Shown here in pieces: positions 9,376-17,485 of a DNA stretch of 64,000 nt. Numbering within the stretch: position 1 is the first letter of the stretch; each line of letters begins with the position of its first letter. Under the pieces are notes generated by a model. The model saw only the letters and a list, made by a program, of their open reading frames with translations, made no database searches and was not told where the DNA came from. The translations under genes and the position numbers were made by a program. This stretch comes from Novosphingobium sp. PC22D. GTDB lineage: Bacteria > Pseudomonadota > Alphaproteobacteria > Sphingomonadales > Sphingomonadaceae. The stretch spans positions 248,001-312,000 of the forward strand of contig NZ_MWMO01000002.1 in NCBI RefSeq assembly GCF_002556635.1, in the 5' to 3' direction.

Positions 9376-9737
9376 GCCATCGTGGTCATCAGCGCGACTT
9401 CGGCGGCGCGGCTGTCGAGCCGCGTATGCTGCACGATCACGGGCACCGAGGATTCGATCACGCTGGCATAGTCGGTGCCCCGTGGCACCGGCTCCTCACC
9501 CTCCAGCTCGCCGAACCGCAGATGCAGCGTGCGCCGCGCGCCCACGGTGACGCGGTAGGGACCGGCGGGCTCACGGTCGGTGAAGAACAAGGTGATCTCG
9601 AGCCGGGCATCGGCATCGCTGGTGTTGAGGACGCAGGCCGCCTCGTGGCTGGTAAGCGCGCGGTCCGCGTTCGCCATGCTCGCGTCCGGGATGAAGCCTT
9701 CGGGGATGACCCAGCGGCGGTTTCCGAGCGGTTCCAT
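9360..9737 (-). CDS. Anabaena sensory rhodopsin transducer (ASRT)-like protein
   Basis: A 125-residue protein closely resembling the soluble transducer of Anabaena sensory rhodopsin (PF07100). Matching segments include RRWVIPEGFIP near the N-terminus, SHEAACVLNTSDADARLEIT, FFTDREPAGPYRVTVGARRT, HLRFGEL, GTDYASVIESSVPVIVQHTR and the near-invariant HTRLDSR. The ATG at 9737 has an AAGGAG site 7-10 nt upstream; the frame extends further upstream only through a tandem repeat. It faces the FMN dehydrogenase, overlapping its 3' end by 16 nt, and is divergent from the TPP enzyme. No rhodopsin gene lies in the window. In Anabaena the protein is a tetramer that binds the photoreceptor and may bind DNA; the role here is unknown. 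Confidence 0.9.
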   Translation of the reverse strand: MEPLGNRRWVIPEGFIPDASMANADRALTSHEAACVLNTSDADARLEITLFFTDREPAGPYRVTVGARRTLHLRFGELEGEEPVPRGTDYASVIESSVPVIVQHTRLDSRAAEVALMTTMAYPAG

Positions 9738-9753
9738 CGTCGATCTCCTTTTT

Positions 9754-9797
9754 GATCTTTTCTCGGAACGCATGCGATCTTTTCTCGGAACGCATGC
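9754..9797. repeat. Two perfect tandem copies of a 22-bp unit in a divergent promoter region
   Basis: The unit starts GATCTTTTCTCGG and ends AACGCATGC. Copy one is 9754-9775, copy two 9776-9797, and a partial third copy (GA) follows. It lies between the ASRT-like gene (minus) and the TPP enzyme (plus). Each unit ends in the palindrome GCATGC, and the 22-bp period is close to two helical turns, so two bound proteins would face the same side of the DNA. A regulator site is one reading; simple slippage duplication is another. Confidence 0.75.
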
Positions 9798-9886
9798 GAG
9801 GGGCGATGGTTACCGATTCAGGGAACGGCGGAAATCGCCGCTCGGGGGGCAGTACTGATCACCGCCGACCGAAGGAGGCCTCCGCC

Positions 9887-11671
9887 ATGTCCACGTCCGT
9901 TTCCCACTTCATCTGGGACAGACTTCACCAATGGGGTGTGCGCCGCATCTTCGGCTACCCCGGAGACGGGATCAACGGCCTGGTGGGCGCGCTCGACGAA
10001 TTGCGCGACAAGTTCGAATTCGTACAGGTGCGCCACGAGGAAATGGCCGCCTTCATGGCCTCGGCGCACGCCAAGTTCACCGGTGAGCTGGGCGTGTGCC
10101 TCGCCACCTCCGGACCCGGCGCCTCGCACCTCGTGACCGGGCTTTACGACGCGCGGATGGATCACATGCCCGTGCTCGCCCTCGTCGGCCAGCAGGCCCG
10201 CAGCGCGGTGGGCGCGCACTACCAGCAGGAACTCGACCTGCAATCGCTGTTCAAGGACGTGGCCGGGGCCTTCACCGGCTATGCCGCCGAGGCGCCGCAA
10301 GTGCGCCATCTGGTCGATCGCGCGTGCCGGATCGCGCTCGGCCGGCGGCGCGTGACCGCGCTGATCGTTCCCAACGATCTCCAGGAAGAGCCGATGGCAA
10401 TGCCAGCGCGCGAGCACGGCTCGGTGTTCTCGGGCGTCGGCTACACGCGTCCCAAGGTCGTGCCCGAGGCGAGCGACCTGAAACGCGCGGCCGAAGTGCT
10501 CAACTCGGGCAAGAAAGTCGCCATCCTCGCCGGCGCGGGCTGCGTCGGGGCCGAGAACGAGGTCATCGCGATTGCCGACAGGCTCGGCGCGGGAGCGGCC
10601 AAGGCGCTGCTCGGCAAGCAGGTGCTGCCCGATGATCTCGACTGGGTGACCGGCTCGATCGGCCTGCTCGGCACCGAGCCGAGCTACGAGATGATGATGG
10701 ATTGCGACACCTTGCTGATGCTCGGCTCGGGCTTTCCCTACTCCGAGTTTCTGCCGGAAGAAGGCCAGGCGCGCGGCGTTCAGGTCGATATCGATCCGGG
10801 CATGCTCTCGATCCGCTACCCGATGGAAGTGCCGCTCGAAGGCGACGTCAAGTCGACGATCGAAGCGCTCCTGCCGCTGCTCGAACAGAAGACCGACACC
10901 GCGTGGCGCGACGAGATCGCCGGCTGGAAGCGCGACTGGACCGCCAAGCTGCGCGACCGCGCGATGGTGAGCGCCGATCCGGTCAATCCGCAGCGGGTGT
11001 TCACCGAGCTCTCGCCGCGCCTGCCCGACCGCGCGATCGTGACCAGCGATTCGGGCTCGTGCGCCAACTGGTATGCGCGCGACCTGATGATGCGGCGTGA
11101 CATGATGGGCTCGCTATCGGGCGGGCTCGCATCGATGGGCGCGGGCGTGCCTTACGCGATCGCGGCCAAGTTCGCGCATCCCGACAGGCCGGTGATCGCC
11201 TGCGTCGGCGACGGCGCGATGCAGATGAACAACATGGCCGAGCTGATCACGGTCGCCAAGTACTGGCAGCAGTGGGCCGATCCGACCTTCGTCGTGTGCG
11301 TGCTCAACAACGAGGATCTCAACCAGGTCACCTGGGAACAGCGGGTGATGGAGGGCAATCCCAAGGCCGAGATGACGCAGCGCCTGCCCGATGTCCCCTA
11401 CCACCGCTTCGCCGAGATGATCGGCCTTGCCGGTATCTTCGTCGACGATCCCGACCGGCTCGCCAATGCCTGGGAGACGGCGCTCTCGGCGGGCCGTCCG
11501 ACGCTGCTCGAGGTCAAGACCGATCCCGAGGTGCCGCCGCTGCCGCCGCACATCTCCTTCAAGCAGGCGAAGAACATGATGTTCGCGACCGCGAAAGGCG
11601 ATCCGAACGAAGCGGGCATGATCCGCGGCAGCATCAAGCAGCTCACGGCGACGCTGACGGGCGGCGACTGA
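9887..11671 (+). CDS. Thiamine-pyrophosphate enzyme, pyruvate oxidase/dehydrogenase (quinone)-like
   Basis: A 594-residue TPP enzyme of the acetolactate synthase/PoxB superfamily. The catalytic Glu is in VRHEEMAAFMA near residue 50. The central FAD/nucleotide-binding domain contains VAILAGAGCVGAENEV. The TPP site is CVGDGAMQMNNMAEL near 440, followed by LNNEDLNQVTWEQ near 474, giving the GDG...NN motif. The domain order and the YPGDGINGLVGAL start fit pyruvate:quinone oxidoreductases better than acetolactate synthases, but a lipid-binding C-terminal helix of E. coli PoxB type is not obvious. GAAGGAGG sits 9 nt before the ATG. The stop overlaps the next start as TGATG. The likely reaction is oxidative decarboxylation of pyruvate to acetate. 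Confidence 0.85.
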   Translation: MSTSVSHFIWDRLHQWGVRRIFGYPGDGINGLVGALDELRDKFEFVQVRHEEMAAFMASAHAKFTGELGVCLATSGPGASHLVTGLYDARMDHMPVLALVGQQARSAVGAHYQQELDLQSLFKDVAGAFTGYAAEAPQVRHLVDRACRIALGRRRVTALIVPNDLQEEPMAMPAREHGSVFSGVGYTRPKVVPEASDLKRAAEVLNSGKKVAILAGAGCVGAENEVIAIADRLGAGAAKALLGKQVLPDDLDWVTGSIGLLGTEPSYEMMMDCDTLLMLGSGFPYSEFLPEEGQARGVQVDIDPGMLSIRYPMEVPLEGDVKSTIEALLPLLEQKTDTAWRDEIAGWKRDWTAKLRDRAMVSADPVNPQRVFTELSPRLPDRAIVTSDSGSCANWYARDLMMRRDMMGSLSGGLASMGAGVPYAIAAKFAHPDRPVIACVGDGAMQMNNMAELITVAKYWQQWADPTFVVCVLNNEDLNQVTWEQRVMEGNPKAEMTQRLPDVPYHRFAEMIGLAGIFVDDPDRLANAWETALSAGRPTLLEVKTDPEVPPLPPHISFKQAKNMMFATAKGDPNEAGMIRGSIKQLTATLTGGD

Positions 11672-12531
11672 TGCGGGGGCGAAGTCTCGCCCTCCCGCTC
11701 GTCCGTATCCTGCTCCGGATCGCCCGCCCGGCGAGCCGCGAGGCCCGCGCGGCGACTTTCTTCACGGGCGGCGCGGCGGTGCTCGCCGGATCGGTCCTCG
11801 CCGATTCGGCGACCGAGCACTACCGCGGCTCGTTCCGCAATCCCGCGATGGTGCTGCCGCTGCTCTCGGCCTCGGCCTCGCTGATCATCAACGGCGGCGG
11901 CGGTTCATTTTCCCGCAAGACCGCCGACGTCGTCCATGTGGCGGCGGGTGCGGTCGGCCTGGGCGGGCTCGGCTTTCACGCCTGGAACGTCGGTCGCCAG
12001 ACGGGCGGTTACCGGCTCGGCAACCTGCTCTACAAGGCGCCGCTCGGCGCGCCCGGAGCACTGGTGCTGACGGGCCTGCTGGGCGCGATCGCCGGCGCGC
12101 TGCGCGAGAGCCGGGCGGGGGCGGTCGTCCCGCGTCTCGTGACCGGACGGGCCGCGGGAGCCGTCGTTGCCTTCGGGCTCGCGGGCACGGTCGCGGAAGC
12201 CGGCCTGCTGCACTTTCGCGGCGCCTTTCACAATCCGGCGATGTGGCTGCCGGTCTCGATCCCTCCGCTGACGGCGCTGAGCCTCGCCCGCGATGTGGCG
12301 CGCGCCATCCCCTCGCCCGCGACGCCCTACTTGCTTGCGATGACGGCGACGCTCGGCCTCGCGGGGGCGGCGTTCCATGCCTGGGGCGTCTCGCGCAACA
12401 TGGGTGGCTGGCGCAACTGGCGCCAGAATCTGCTCGCCGGGCCGCCGATCCCGGCCCCGCCCTCCTTCACCGGGCTCGCGATCGCCGGGTTCGGCGCGCT
12501 GCTGCTGCTCAAGGGACGCACCCATGGCTGA
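11671..12531 (+). CDS. Internally duplicated membrane protein of unknown function
   Basis: A 286-residue polytopic membrane protein that I do not recognise. Its two halves repeat one another: ATEHYRGSFRNPAMVLPLL near residue 47 matches LLHFRGAFHNPAMWLPVSI near 179, and GFHAWNVGRQTGGYRLGN near 102 matches AFHAWGVSRNMGGWRNW near 234, each followed by a LYKAP/LLAGP segment and a last helix. Each half has about three helices and a conserved FHAW histidine and tryptophan. It lies between the TPP enzyme and a gluconate-dehydrogenase-like small subunit with tight overlaps (1 nt and 8 nt), so it may be the membrane anchor or quinone-reducing partner of one of these dehydrogenases. That role is inference. 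Confidence 0.8.
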   Translation: MRGRSLALPLVRILLRIARPASREARAATFFTGGAAVLAGSVLADSATEHYRGSFRNPAMVLPLLSASASLIINGGGGSFSRKTADVVHVAAGAVGLGGLGFHAWNVGRQTGGYRLGNLLYKAPLGAPGALVLTGLLGAIAGALRESRAGAVVPRLVTGRAAGAVVAFGLAGTVAEAGLLHFRGAFHNPAMWLPVSIPPLTALSLARDVARAIPSPATPYLLAMTATLGLAGAAFHAWGVSRNMGGWRNWRQNLLAGPPIPAPPSFTGLAIAGFGALLLLKGRTHG

Positions 12532-13126
12532 CCGCTACGCGCACTACGACGTGCTCGACAAGCGCGATACGCCAAGCTGGAATGACAAGACCCGCCAGGT
12601 CATCGACGCGCGCATGTCGCTGCGCGAAGCCGACGCCGGCATCGGCGAGGCGCGACTCGCCACCTTGCGCCGCCTCGTCTCGCGCATCGCGCCGCAGCCA
12701 GAGCGCCACGCGCCCGCGAACACCGTCGCGCTGCTGGCGCACAAGATCGTGAAGGACGAAGGCGAAGGCTTCCGCCCCGCCACCCTGCCGCGGCTGCGAG
12801 AGTGCTGGCTGCGCGGCCTCGATGCGATCGAGGCCGAAGCACAGGCCCGCCATGGCCGCGCCTTCGCCGGCCTCGACGCCGAGCGCGCCGACGCGCTGCT
12901 GCGCGGCATCGAGGCGGGTGAGACGCAGGCGTCCGACTGGATCGCCCTGCCCGCCCGCGACTTCTGGAACTGGCGCGTGATCCCCGACATCGTCTCGATG
13001 CACTGGTCGCATCCCTCGCTGTGGAGCGCGATGGGCTTCGGTGGCCCGGCCTCACCGCGCGGCTATGTCCGGCTCGACGTCAATCGCCGCGATCCCTGGG
13101 AGGCAGAGGAGCACGGCGATGGCTGA
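12524..13126 (+). CDS. Gluconate 2-dehydrogenase subunit 3-like protein
   Basis: A 200-residue protein that matches the gluconate 2-dehydrogenase subunit 3 family by its position directly before a GMC flavoprotein and by the C-terminal pattern FWNWRVIPDIVSMHWSHPS, WSAMGFGGPASPRGYVRLD. Subunit 3 helps export or maturation of the large flavoprotein subunit in membrane-bound gluconate and sorbitol dehydrogenases and usually carries a Tat signal. No such signal is visible here, so this complex may stay in the cytoplasm. It overlaps the upstream membrane-protein gene and the downstream GMC gene by 8 nt each, so all three are coupled. Confidence 0.8.
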   Translation: MADRYAHYDVLDKRDTPSWNDKTRQVIDARMSLREADAGIGEARLATLRRLVSRIAPQPERHAPANTVALLAHKIVKDEGEGFRPATLPRLRECWLRGLDAIEAEAQARHGRAFAGLDAERADALLRGIEAGETQASDWIALPARDFWNWRVIPDIVSMHWSHPSLWSAMGFGGPASPRGYVRLDVNRRDPWEAEEHGDG

Positions 13127-14759
13127 GGACGATGCCGACATCCGCTGCGCCGGCGGCCGCGCGCCCGATCCGCTGGTGCCCGGCGGCTGGCTGGAAATGC
13201 GCGAATACGGCGAGGAGCCGGTCGATTTCGTGATCGTCGGCACCGGCGCGGGCGGTGCTCCGCTCGCGGCCAGGCTCGCCGAGGCGGGCTTCTCGGTCGT
13301 GGCGATGGACGCGGGGCCGTTCTGGCGTCCGCTCGAGGACTTCGCCTCGGATGAAAGCCATCAGTCCAAGCTGTTCTGGACTGACGATCGCATCGTCGAC
13401 GGCGACGATCCAATCGTCCTCGGATCGAACAATTCGGGCAAGTCCGTGGGCGGCTCCACCGTCCACTTCGCGATGGTCTCGCTGCGCTTCCGGCCCGATC
13501 ATTTCCGCAGCCGCTCGCTGCTCGGCTACGGCGCCGACTGGCCGATCGACTGGCGCGAAATGTGGGACTACTACCGCGAGGTCGAGCGAGTGCTGCACAT
13601 CTCCGGGCCGGTCTCGTACCCATGGGGGCCGAAGCGCCCGCGCTATCCCTTGCGCGCGCATCCGCTCAACGCCGCCGCCGACTACCTCGCGCGCGGCGCC
13701 GAGGCGCTGGGCATCGATTGGGCCGAGACGCCGATCGCCACGCTCTCTGCGCCGATCGGCAAGGCGCATCCTTGCGTCTATCGCGGTTTCTGCGTCACCG
13801 GATGCTCGACCAACGCAAAACAATCCGCGCTCGTCACCTGGATTCCGCGCGCGCTCCGCGCCGGCGCCGAAGTGCGCGACCGCGCCATGGTCGGCCGCAT
13901 CGAGACGGGCCCGAACGGTCTCGCGACCGGGGTGCACTACCATCGCGGCGGCCAGTGGCGCTTCCAGCGTGCGCGCGCCGTGATCGTCGCGGGCTACGCG
14001 ATCGAAACGCCGCGCCTGCTGCTCGCCTCTGCGACGGCGGACCAGCCCGACGGCCTCGCCAATTCCTCGGGGCTTGTCGGGCGCAATCTCATGATCCAGC
14101 TCAACCAGGCCGCCTGGGGGCAGGTCGACGACGAGGTCCGCTCCTACAAGGGGCCGCCCAGCCTCGCGGTCTCCGAACACTGGAACTACCGCGACGAAGG
14201 CAAGGACTACCACGGCGGCTGGAGCTACATGAGCCAGGGGCCGTTGCCGGTCACCTGGGCCAAGACGCTGGCTGGCGGCCGCGGCCTGTGGGGGCGTGAG
14301 TTGCTCGACGAGATGGAGCGGGCCAACCATTCGGTGGGCCTCAAGATGGTCGGCGAAGCGCTGCCCAACGCGGCCAACCGCGTCACGCTCGCCGACGAGA
14401 CCGACCAGTATGGCCTGCGCATCCCACGCGTAACCCATTCCTATTCGGACAACGAGCGCGCGATGATGCGCCATGCGACGCGGTTCATGGAAGACAGTCT
14501 CAAGGCGACCGGCGCGCGCGAGACCTGGCGTGAGATGGGCGATACCTGCCATCTGGGCGGGACCGCACGCATGGGCTTCGACCGGACGACGAGCGTGGTC
14601 GACGCCGATTGCCGAAGCTGGGACGTGCCGAACCTGTGGATCTGCGACGGGTCCGTCTTCCCGACCGTGGGCGGCGTGAACCCGTCGCTCACGATCCAGG
14701 CCATCGCCTGCCGGACCGCCGACAGGATCGTCGCCATGAGCCGACAGGGCGCGTTGTGA
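13119..14759 (+). CDS. GMC-family FAD-dependent oxidoreductase (gluconate/sugar dehydrogenase-like)
   Basis: A 546-residue glucose-methanol-choline oxidoreductase. The FAD-binding motif VIVGTGAGGAPLAARLAEAG is near residue 36, the GMC signature GGSTVHFAMVSLRFRPDHF near 110, and the C-terminal active site includes TCHLGGTARMG (His, near 478) and NPSLTIQA (Asn, near 521). Together with the subunit-3-like protein it resembles membrane-linked sugar or polyol dehydrogenases that deliver electrons to quinone or cytochrome c, but no cytochrome subunit follows. Substrate is unknown. The start at 13119 overlaps the previous gene and has AGGCAGAGGAG upstream. Confidence 0.9.
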   Translation: MAEDDADIRCAGGRAPDPLVPGGWLEMREYGEEPVDFVIVGTGAGGAPLAARLAEAGFSVVAMDAGPFWRPLEDFASDESHQSKLFWTDDRIVDGDDPIVLGSNNSGKSVGGSTVHFAMVSLRFRPDHFRSRSLLGYGADWPIDWREMWDYYREVERVLHISGPVSYPWGPKRPRYPLRAHPLNAAADYLARGAEALGIDWAETPIATLSAPIGKAHPCVYRGFCVTGCSTNAKQSALVTWIPRALRAGAEVRDRAMVGRIETGPNGLATGVHYHRGGQWRFQRARAVIVAGYAIETPRLLLASATADQPDGLANSSGLVGRNLMIQLNQAAWGQVDDEVRSYKGPPSLAVSEHWNYRDEGKDYHGGWSYMSQGPLPVTWAKTLAGGRGLWGRELLDEMERANHSVGLKMVGEALPNAANRVTLADETDQYGLRIPRVTHSYSDNERAMMRHATRFMEDSLKATGARETWREMGDTCHLGGTARMGFDRTTSVVDADCRSWDVPNLWICDGSVFPTVGGVNPSLTIQAIACRTADRIVAMSRQGAL

Positions 14760-14929
14760 GCGACATATTTCCCGGTTGGCTGACCGCCATCCGAACCCAA
14801 TCGGTGGCGCGTAAGCCGTCCAGGGAAAGCCACAGGTCGTCGCGGCTTTCGGAACGATCGCGGCCCGCCCTTCACTGAGTCGGCAAGGGCGCAACCCGAA
14901 CGCCCGCAAGCCACTCGAAAGGACGCAGC

Positions 14930-15073
14930 ATGACCGACCAGCCGATCACCCGCACCGCCCGCGAAGCGCGCGGCGCCGATATCATTCTCGACACCCGCCC
15001 GCGCCGCACGGTGTTCATCGCGGGACTGGCGGCAATGGTCCTGCTCGCGCTGCTTGGCTTCGGCTTGGCGTGA
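14930..15073 (+). CDS. 47-residue single-span membrane peptide
   Basis: A small open frame beginning MTDQPITRTAREARG, with a basic DTRPRRT stretch just before one hydrophobic helix (VFIAGLAAMVLLALLGFGLA) that runs to the C-terminus. An AAAGGA ribosome-binding site lies 7 nt upstream of the ATG at 14930. Basic residues before the helix and a tail ending within it suggest a tail-anchored inner-membrane protein with its N-terminus in the cytoplasm. It sits alone between the GMC gene and fadE. I do not recognise a family; reality as a gene is supported by the RBS and by the coherent topology. Confidence 0.65.
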   Translation: MTDQPITRTAREARGADIILDTRPRRTVFIAGLAAMVLLALLGFGLA

Positions 15074-15220
15074 GGCGACGCGCACCGCTCCGCGACGCAG
15101 GGCTGCCCCCTATCGACCGGCATCTTTTTCGGTTTCGGAACCTTGCCCCCGGCTCGCGCCTTCCTTCACCAGGACCGCCCGCCGCCGCCACGGCCGGGCC
15201 AAGGAATTTGGAGTGCCACC

Positions 15221-17485
15221 ATGCTGAAAGCGCTGCGCCGCAAGATCCTCACACGACCGATCTTCGCGTGGGCAAAGGGAAGCCTTCCCGCGCTGTCCCC
15301 CACGGAGCGCGAGGCCATGGAGGCCGGAGACACCTGGTGGGACAAGGACCTGTTTTCCGGCGCCCCCGACTGGGAGGCGATGCGGGCAATGGCCCCGCCC
15401 GCGCTCAGCGCCGAGGAAAGCGCCTTTCTCGACGGACCGGTGGCCGAACTGTGCGACCGGCTCGACGACTGGCGGATCGCGGCGGTCGACATGGACCTGC
15501 CGCCCGACATCTGGGATTTCCTCAAGCGCGAGAAGTTCTTTGGGATGATCATTCCCAGGGAGCATGGCGGCCTCGGCTTCAGTGCCTTCGCGCACAGCGA
15601 AGTGGTCAAGCGCATATCGACGCGCTCGGTGACCGCCGCGGTCACGGTGATGGTGCCCAACTCGCTCGGCCCGGGCGAACTGCTGCTGCAATTCGGCACC
15701 GACGCGCAACGCAAGCACTGGCTCCCGCGCCTGGCTGACGGGCGCGAAGTCCCCTGCTTCGCGCTGACGAGCGAGGAAGCGGGCTCGGACGCGTCCTCGA
15801 TGGTCGATGAAGGCGTGATCTGCCGCCGCAAGATCGACGGCAAGGATGTGCTGGGCATCAGCCTCACCTTCTCGAAGCGCTACATAACCCTCGCCCCCGT
15901 CGCGAGCGTGCTCGGGCTCGCCTTCAAGCTGCGCGATCCAGACCACCTTCTGTCCGGCGAGGAGGATCGCGGCATCACCGTGGCGCTCGTGCCGACCGAC
16001 ACGCCCGGCGTGGTTCATGGCCGCCGCCACCTGCCCTCGATGCAGGCGTTCCAGAACGGCCCGGTCTCGGGCGAGGACGTGTTCGTGCCGCTCGAGGCGA
16101 TCATCGGCGGCGAGGAACAGATCGGCCAGGGCTGGAAGATGCTGATGGCCGCGCTCGCCGCCGGACGCGGCATCTCACTGCCCTCGCTGGCCACCGCCGC
16201 CGCCTGCCTCGGCGCACGCGCGACCGGCGCCTATGCCCGCGTGCGCCAGCAGTTCGGCATCCCCGTGGGCAAGTTCGAGGGCGTCAAGGAACCCCTCGGC
16301 CGCATTGCCGGCACCGCGTACATGCTCGAGGCCGCGCGCCGCTTCACGTGCGCGGGGCTCGACCAAGGCCACCATCCCTCGATCGTTTCGGCAATCATGA
16401 AGTACCACGCCACCGACCGCATGCGCGAGGCGGTGAACGATACGATGGACGTCCACGGCGGCAAGACCATCATCGACGGCCCGCGCAACTGGTTCGGCGG
16501 CGTCTATCGCTCGGTCCCGGTGGGCATCACCGTCGAGGGCGCGAACATCGTCACCCGCAGCCTCATCATCTTCGGACAGGGCGCCACGCGTGACCATCCC
16601 CACCTGATCGACGAGATGGCCGCGCTCGGCGCCGAGGGCGACGAGGCGCTCCAAGACTTCGACGATGTCGTGTGGAAGCACGCCGGCCACATCTTCGCCA
16701 ACCTCGCCCGCTCGATGACCGCCGCCTGGACCGGCGGCGCCATCGCGAACGCACCCAGGGCAGGGCCGGTCAAGGGCTACTACAAGCAGATGTCGCGCTA
16801 CAGCGCCGCGCTGGCGACCGCCGCCGAAGGCGCGCTGATCGCGGTCGGCGGCGCGCTCAAGCGCAAGGAGGCGATCTCGGCGCGATACGGCGACATCCTC
16901 GCCGAACTCTACCTGCTCTCGGCCGTGCTCAAGCGCTGGGAAGACGACGGCGGCCTCGCGGAGGACCTGCCGCTGGTCGAGTGGTGCTGCCAGACCGGCT
17001 TCTCGCGGATCGAGGACCGCTTCGATGCGATCTTCGTCAACTTCCCGGTGCCCCTGCTCGACAAGGTTCTGCGTGCGGTCACCCTGCCGTTCCGCAGCCA
17101 TCCACGCGGCCCAAGCGACGAGACCCTGTTCGCCTGCGCCGACGCCATCCTCAAGAGCGGGCGCCAGCGCGACCGCATCGCCTGCGGCGTTCACGAAGGC
17201 CCGCCCTCCGCGCCATTGTCGGAACTCGAAGTGGCGCTCGATCTCGTCGAAAAGACGCAGGCGCTGCACGACCGCCGCCGCAAGCTGGGCGAAGCCTCGC
17301 TCAACGACGCCGAGCGTGAGGCCCTGAAACAGGCTCAGGCGGCCGTGGCCAAGGTCGTCGCCGTCGACGATTTCGATCCGGACGAACTGACCGGCGTTCT
17401 CGCCGGTCGCACAAGCCAAGAAAAGAAGAAGGAGCAGGAGCCATCGAACGGTCAGCCCGATCGCAAGCCCGTCCCGTCCACGTAA
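15221..17485 (+). CDS. fadE: Acyl-CoA dehydrogenase, FadE type
   Basis: A 754-residue acyl-CoA dehydrogenase with the long C-terminal extension (DUF1974) of E. coli FadE; it makes trans-2-enoyl-CoA in the first step of beta-oxidation. The N-terminal helix domain holds FFGMIIPREHGGLGFSAFA near residue 107, the middle domain CFALTSEEAGSDASS near 184, and the C-terminal helix bundle DVHGGKTIIDGPRNW near 410. After about residue 480 comes the DUF1974 part with HIFANLARSMTAAWTG. The ATG at 15221 follows AAGGAATTTGGAG. Its tail (KKEQEPSNGQPDRKP) is hydrophilic and overlaps the start of the thiolase gene by 43 nt. Confidence 0.93.
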   Translation: MLKALRRKILTRPIFAWAKGSLPALSPTEREAMEAGDTWWDKDLFSGAPDWEAMRAMAPPALSAEESAFLDGPVAELCDRLDDWRIAAVDMDLPPDIWDFLKREKFFGMIIPREHGGLGFSAFAHSEVVKRISTRSVTAAVTVMVPNSLGPGELLLQFGTDAQRKHWLPRLADGREVPCFALTSEEAGSDASSMVDEGVICRRKIDGKDVLGISLTFSKRYITLAPVASVLGLAFKLRDPDHLLSGEEDRGITVALVPTDTPGVVHGRRHLPSMQAFQNGPVSGEDVFVPLEAIIGGEEQIGQGWKMLMAALAAGRGISLPSLATAAACLGARATGAYARVRQQFGIPVGKFEGVKEPLGRIAGTAYMLEAARRFTCAGLDQGHHPSIVSAIMKYHATDRMREAVNDTMDVHGGKTIIDGPRNWFGGVYRSVPVGITVEGANIVTRSLIIFGQGATRDHPHLIDEMAALGAEGDEALQDFDDVVWKHAGHIFANLARSMTAAWTGGAIANAPRAGPVKGYYKQMSRYSAALATAAEGALIAVGGALKRKEAISARYGDILAELYLLSAVLKRWEDDGGLAEDLPLVEWCCQTGFSRIEDRFDAIFVNFPVPLLDKVLRAVTLPFRSHPRGPSDETLFACADAILKSGRQRDRIACGVHEGPPSAPLSELEVALDLVEKTQALHDRRRKLGEASLNDAEREALKQAQAAVAKVVAVDDFDPDELTGVLAGRTSQEKKKEQEPSNGQPDRKPVPST

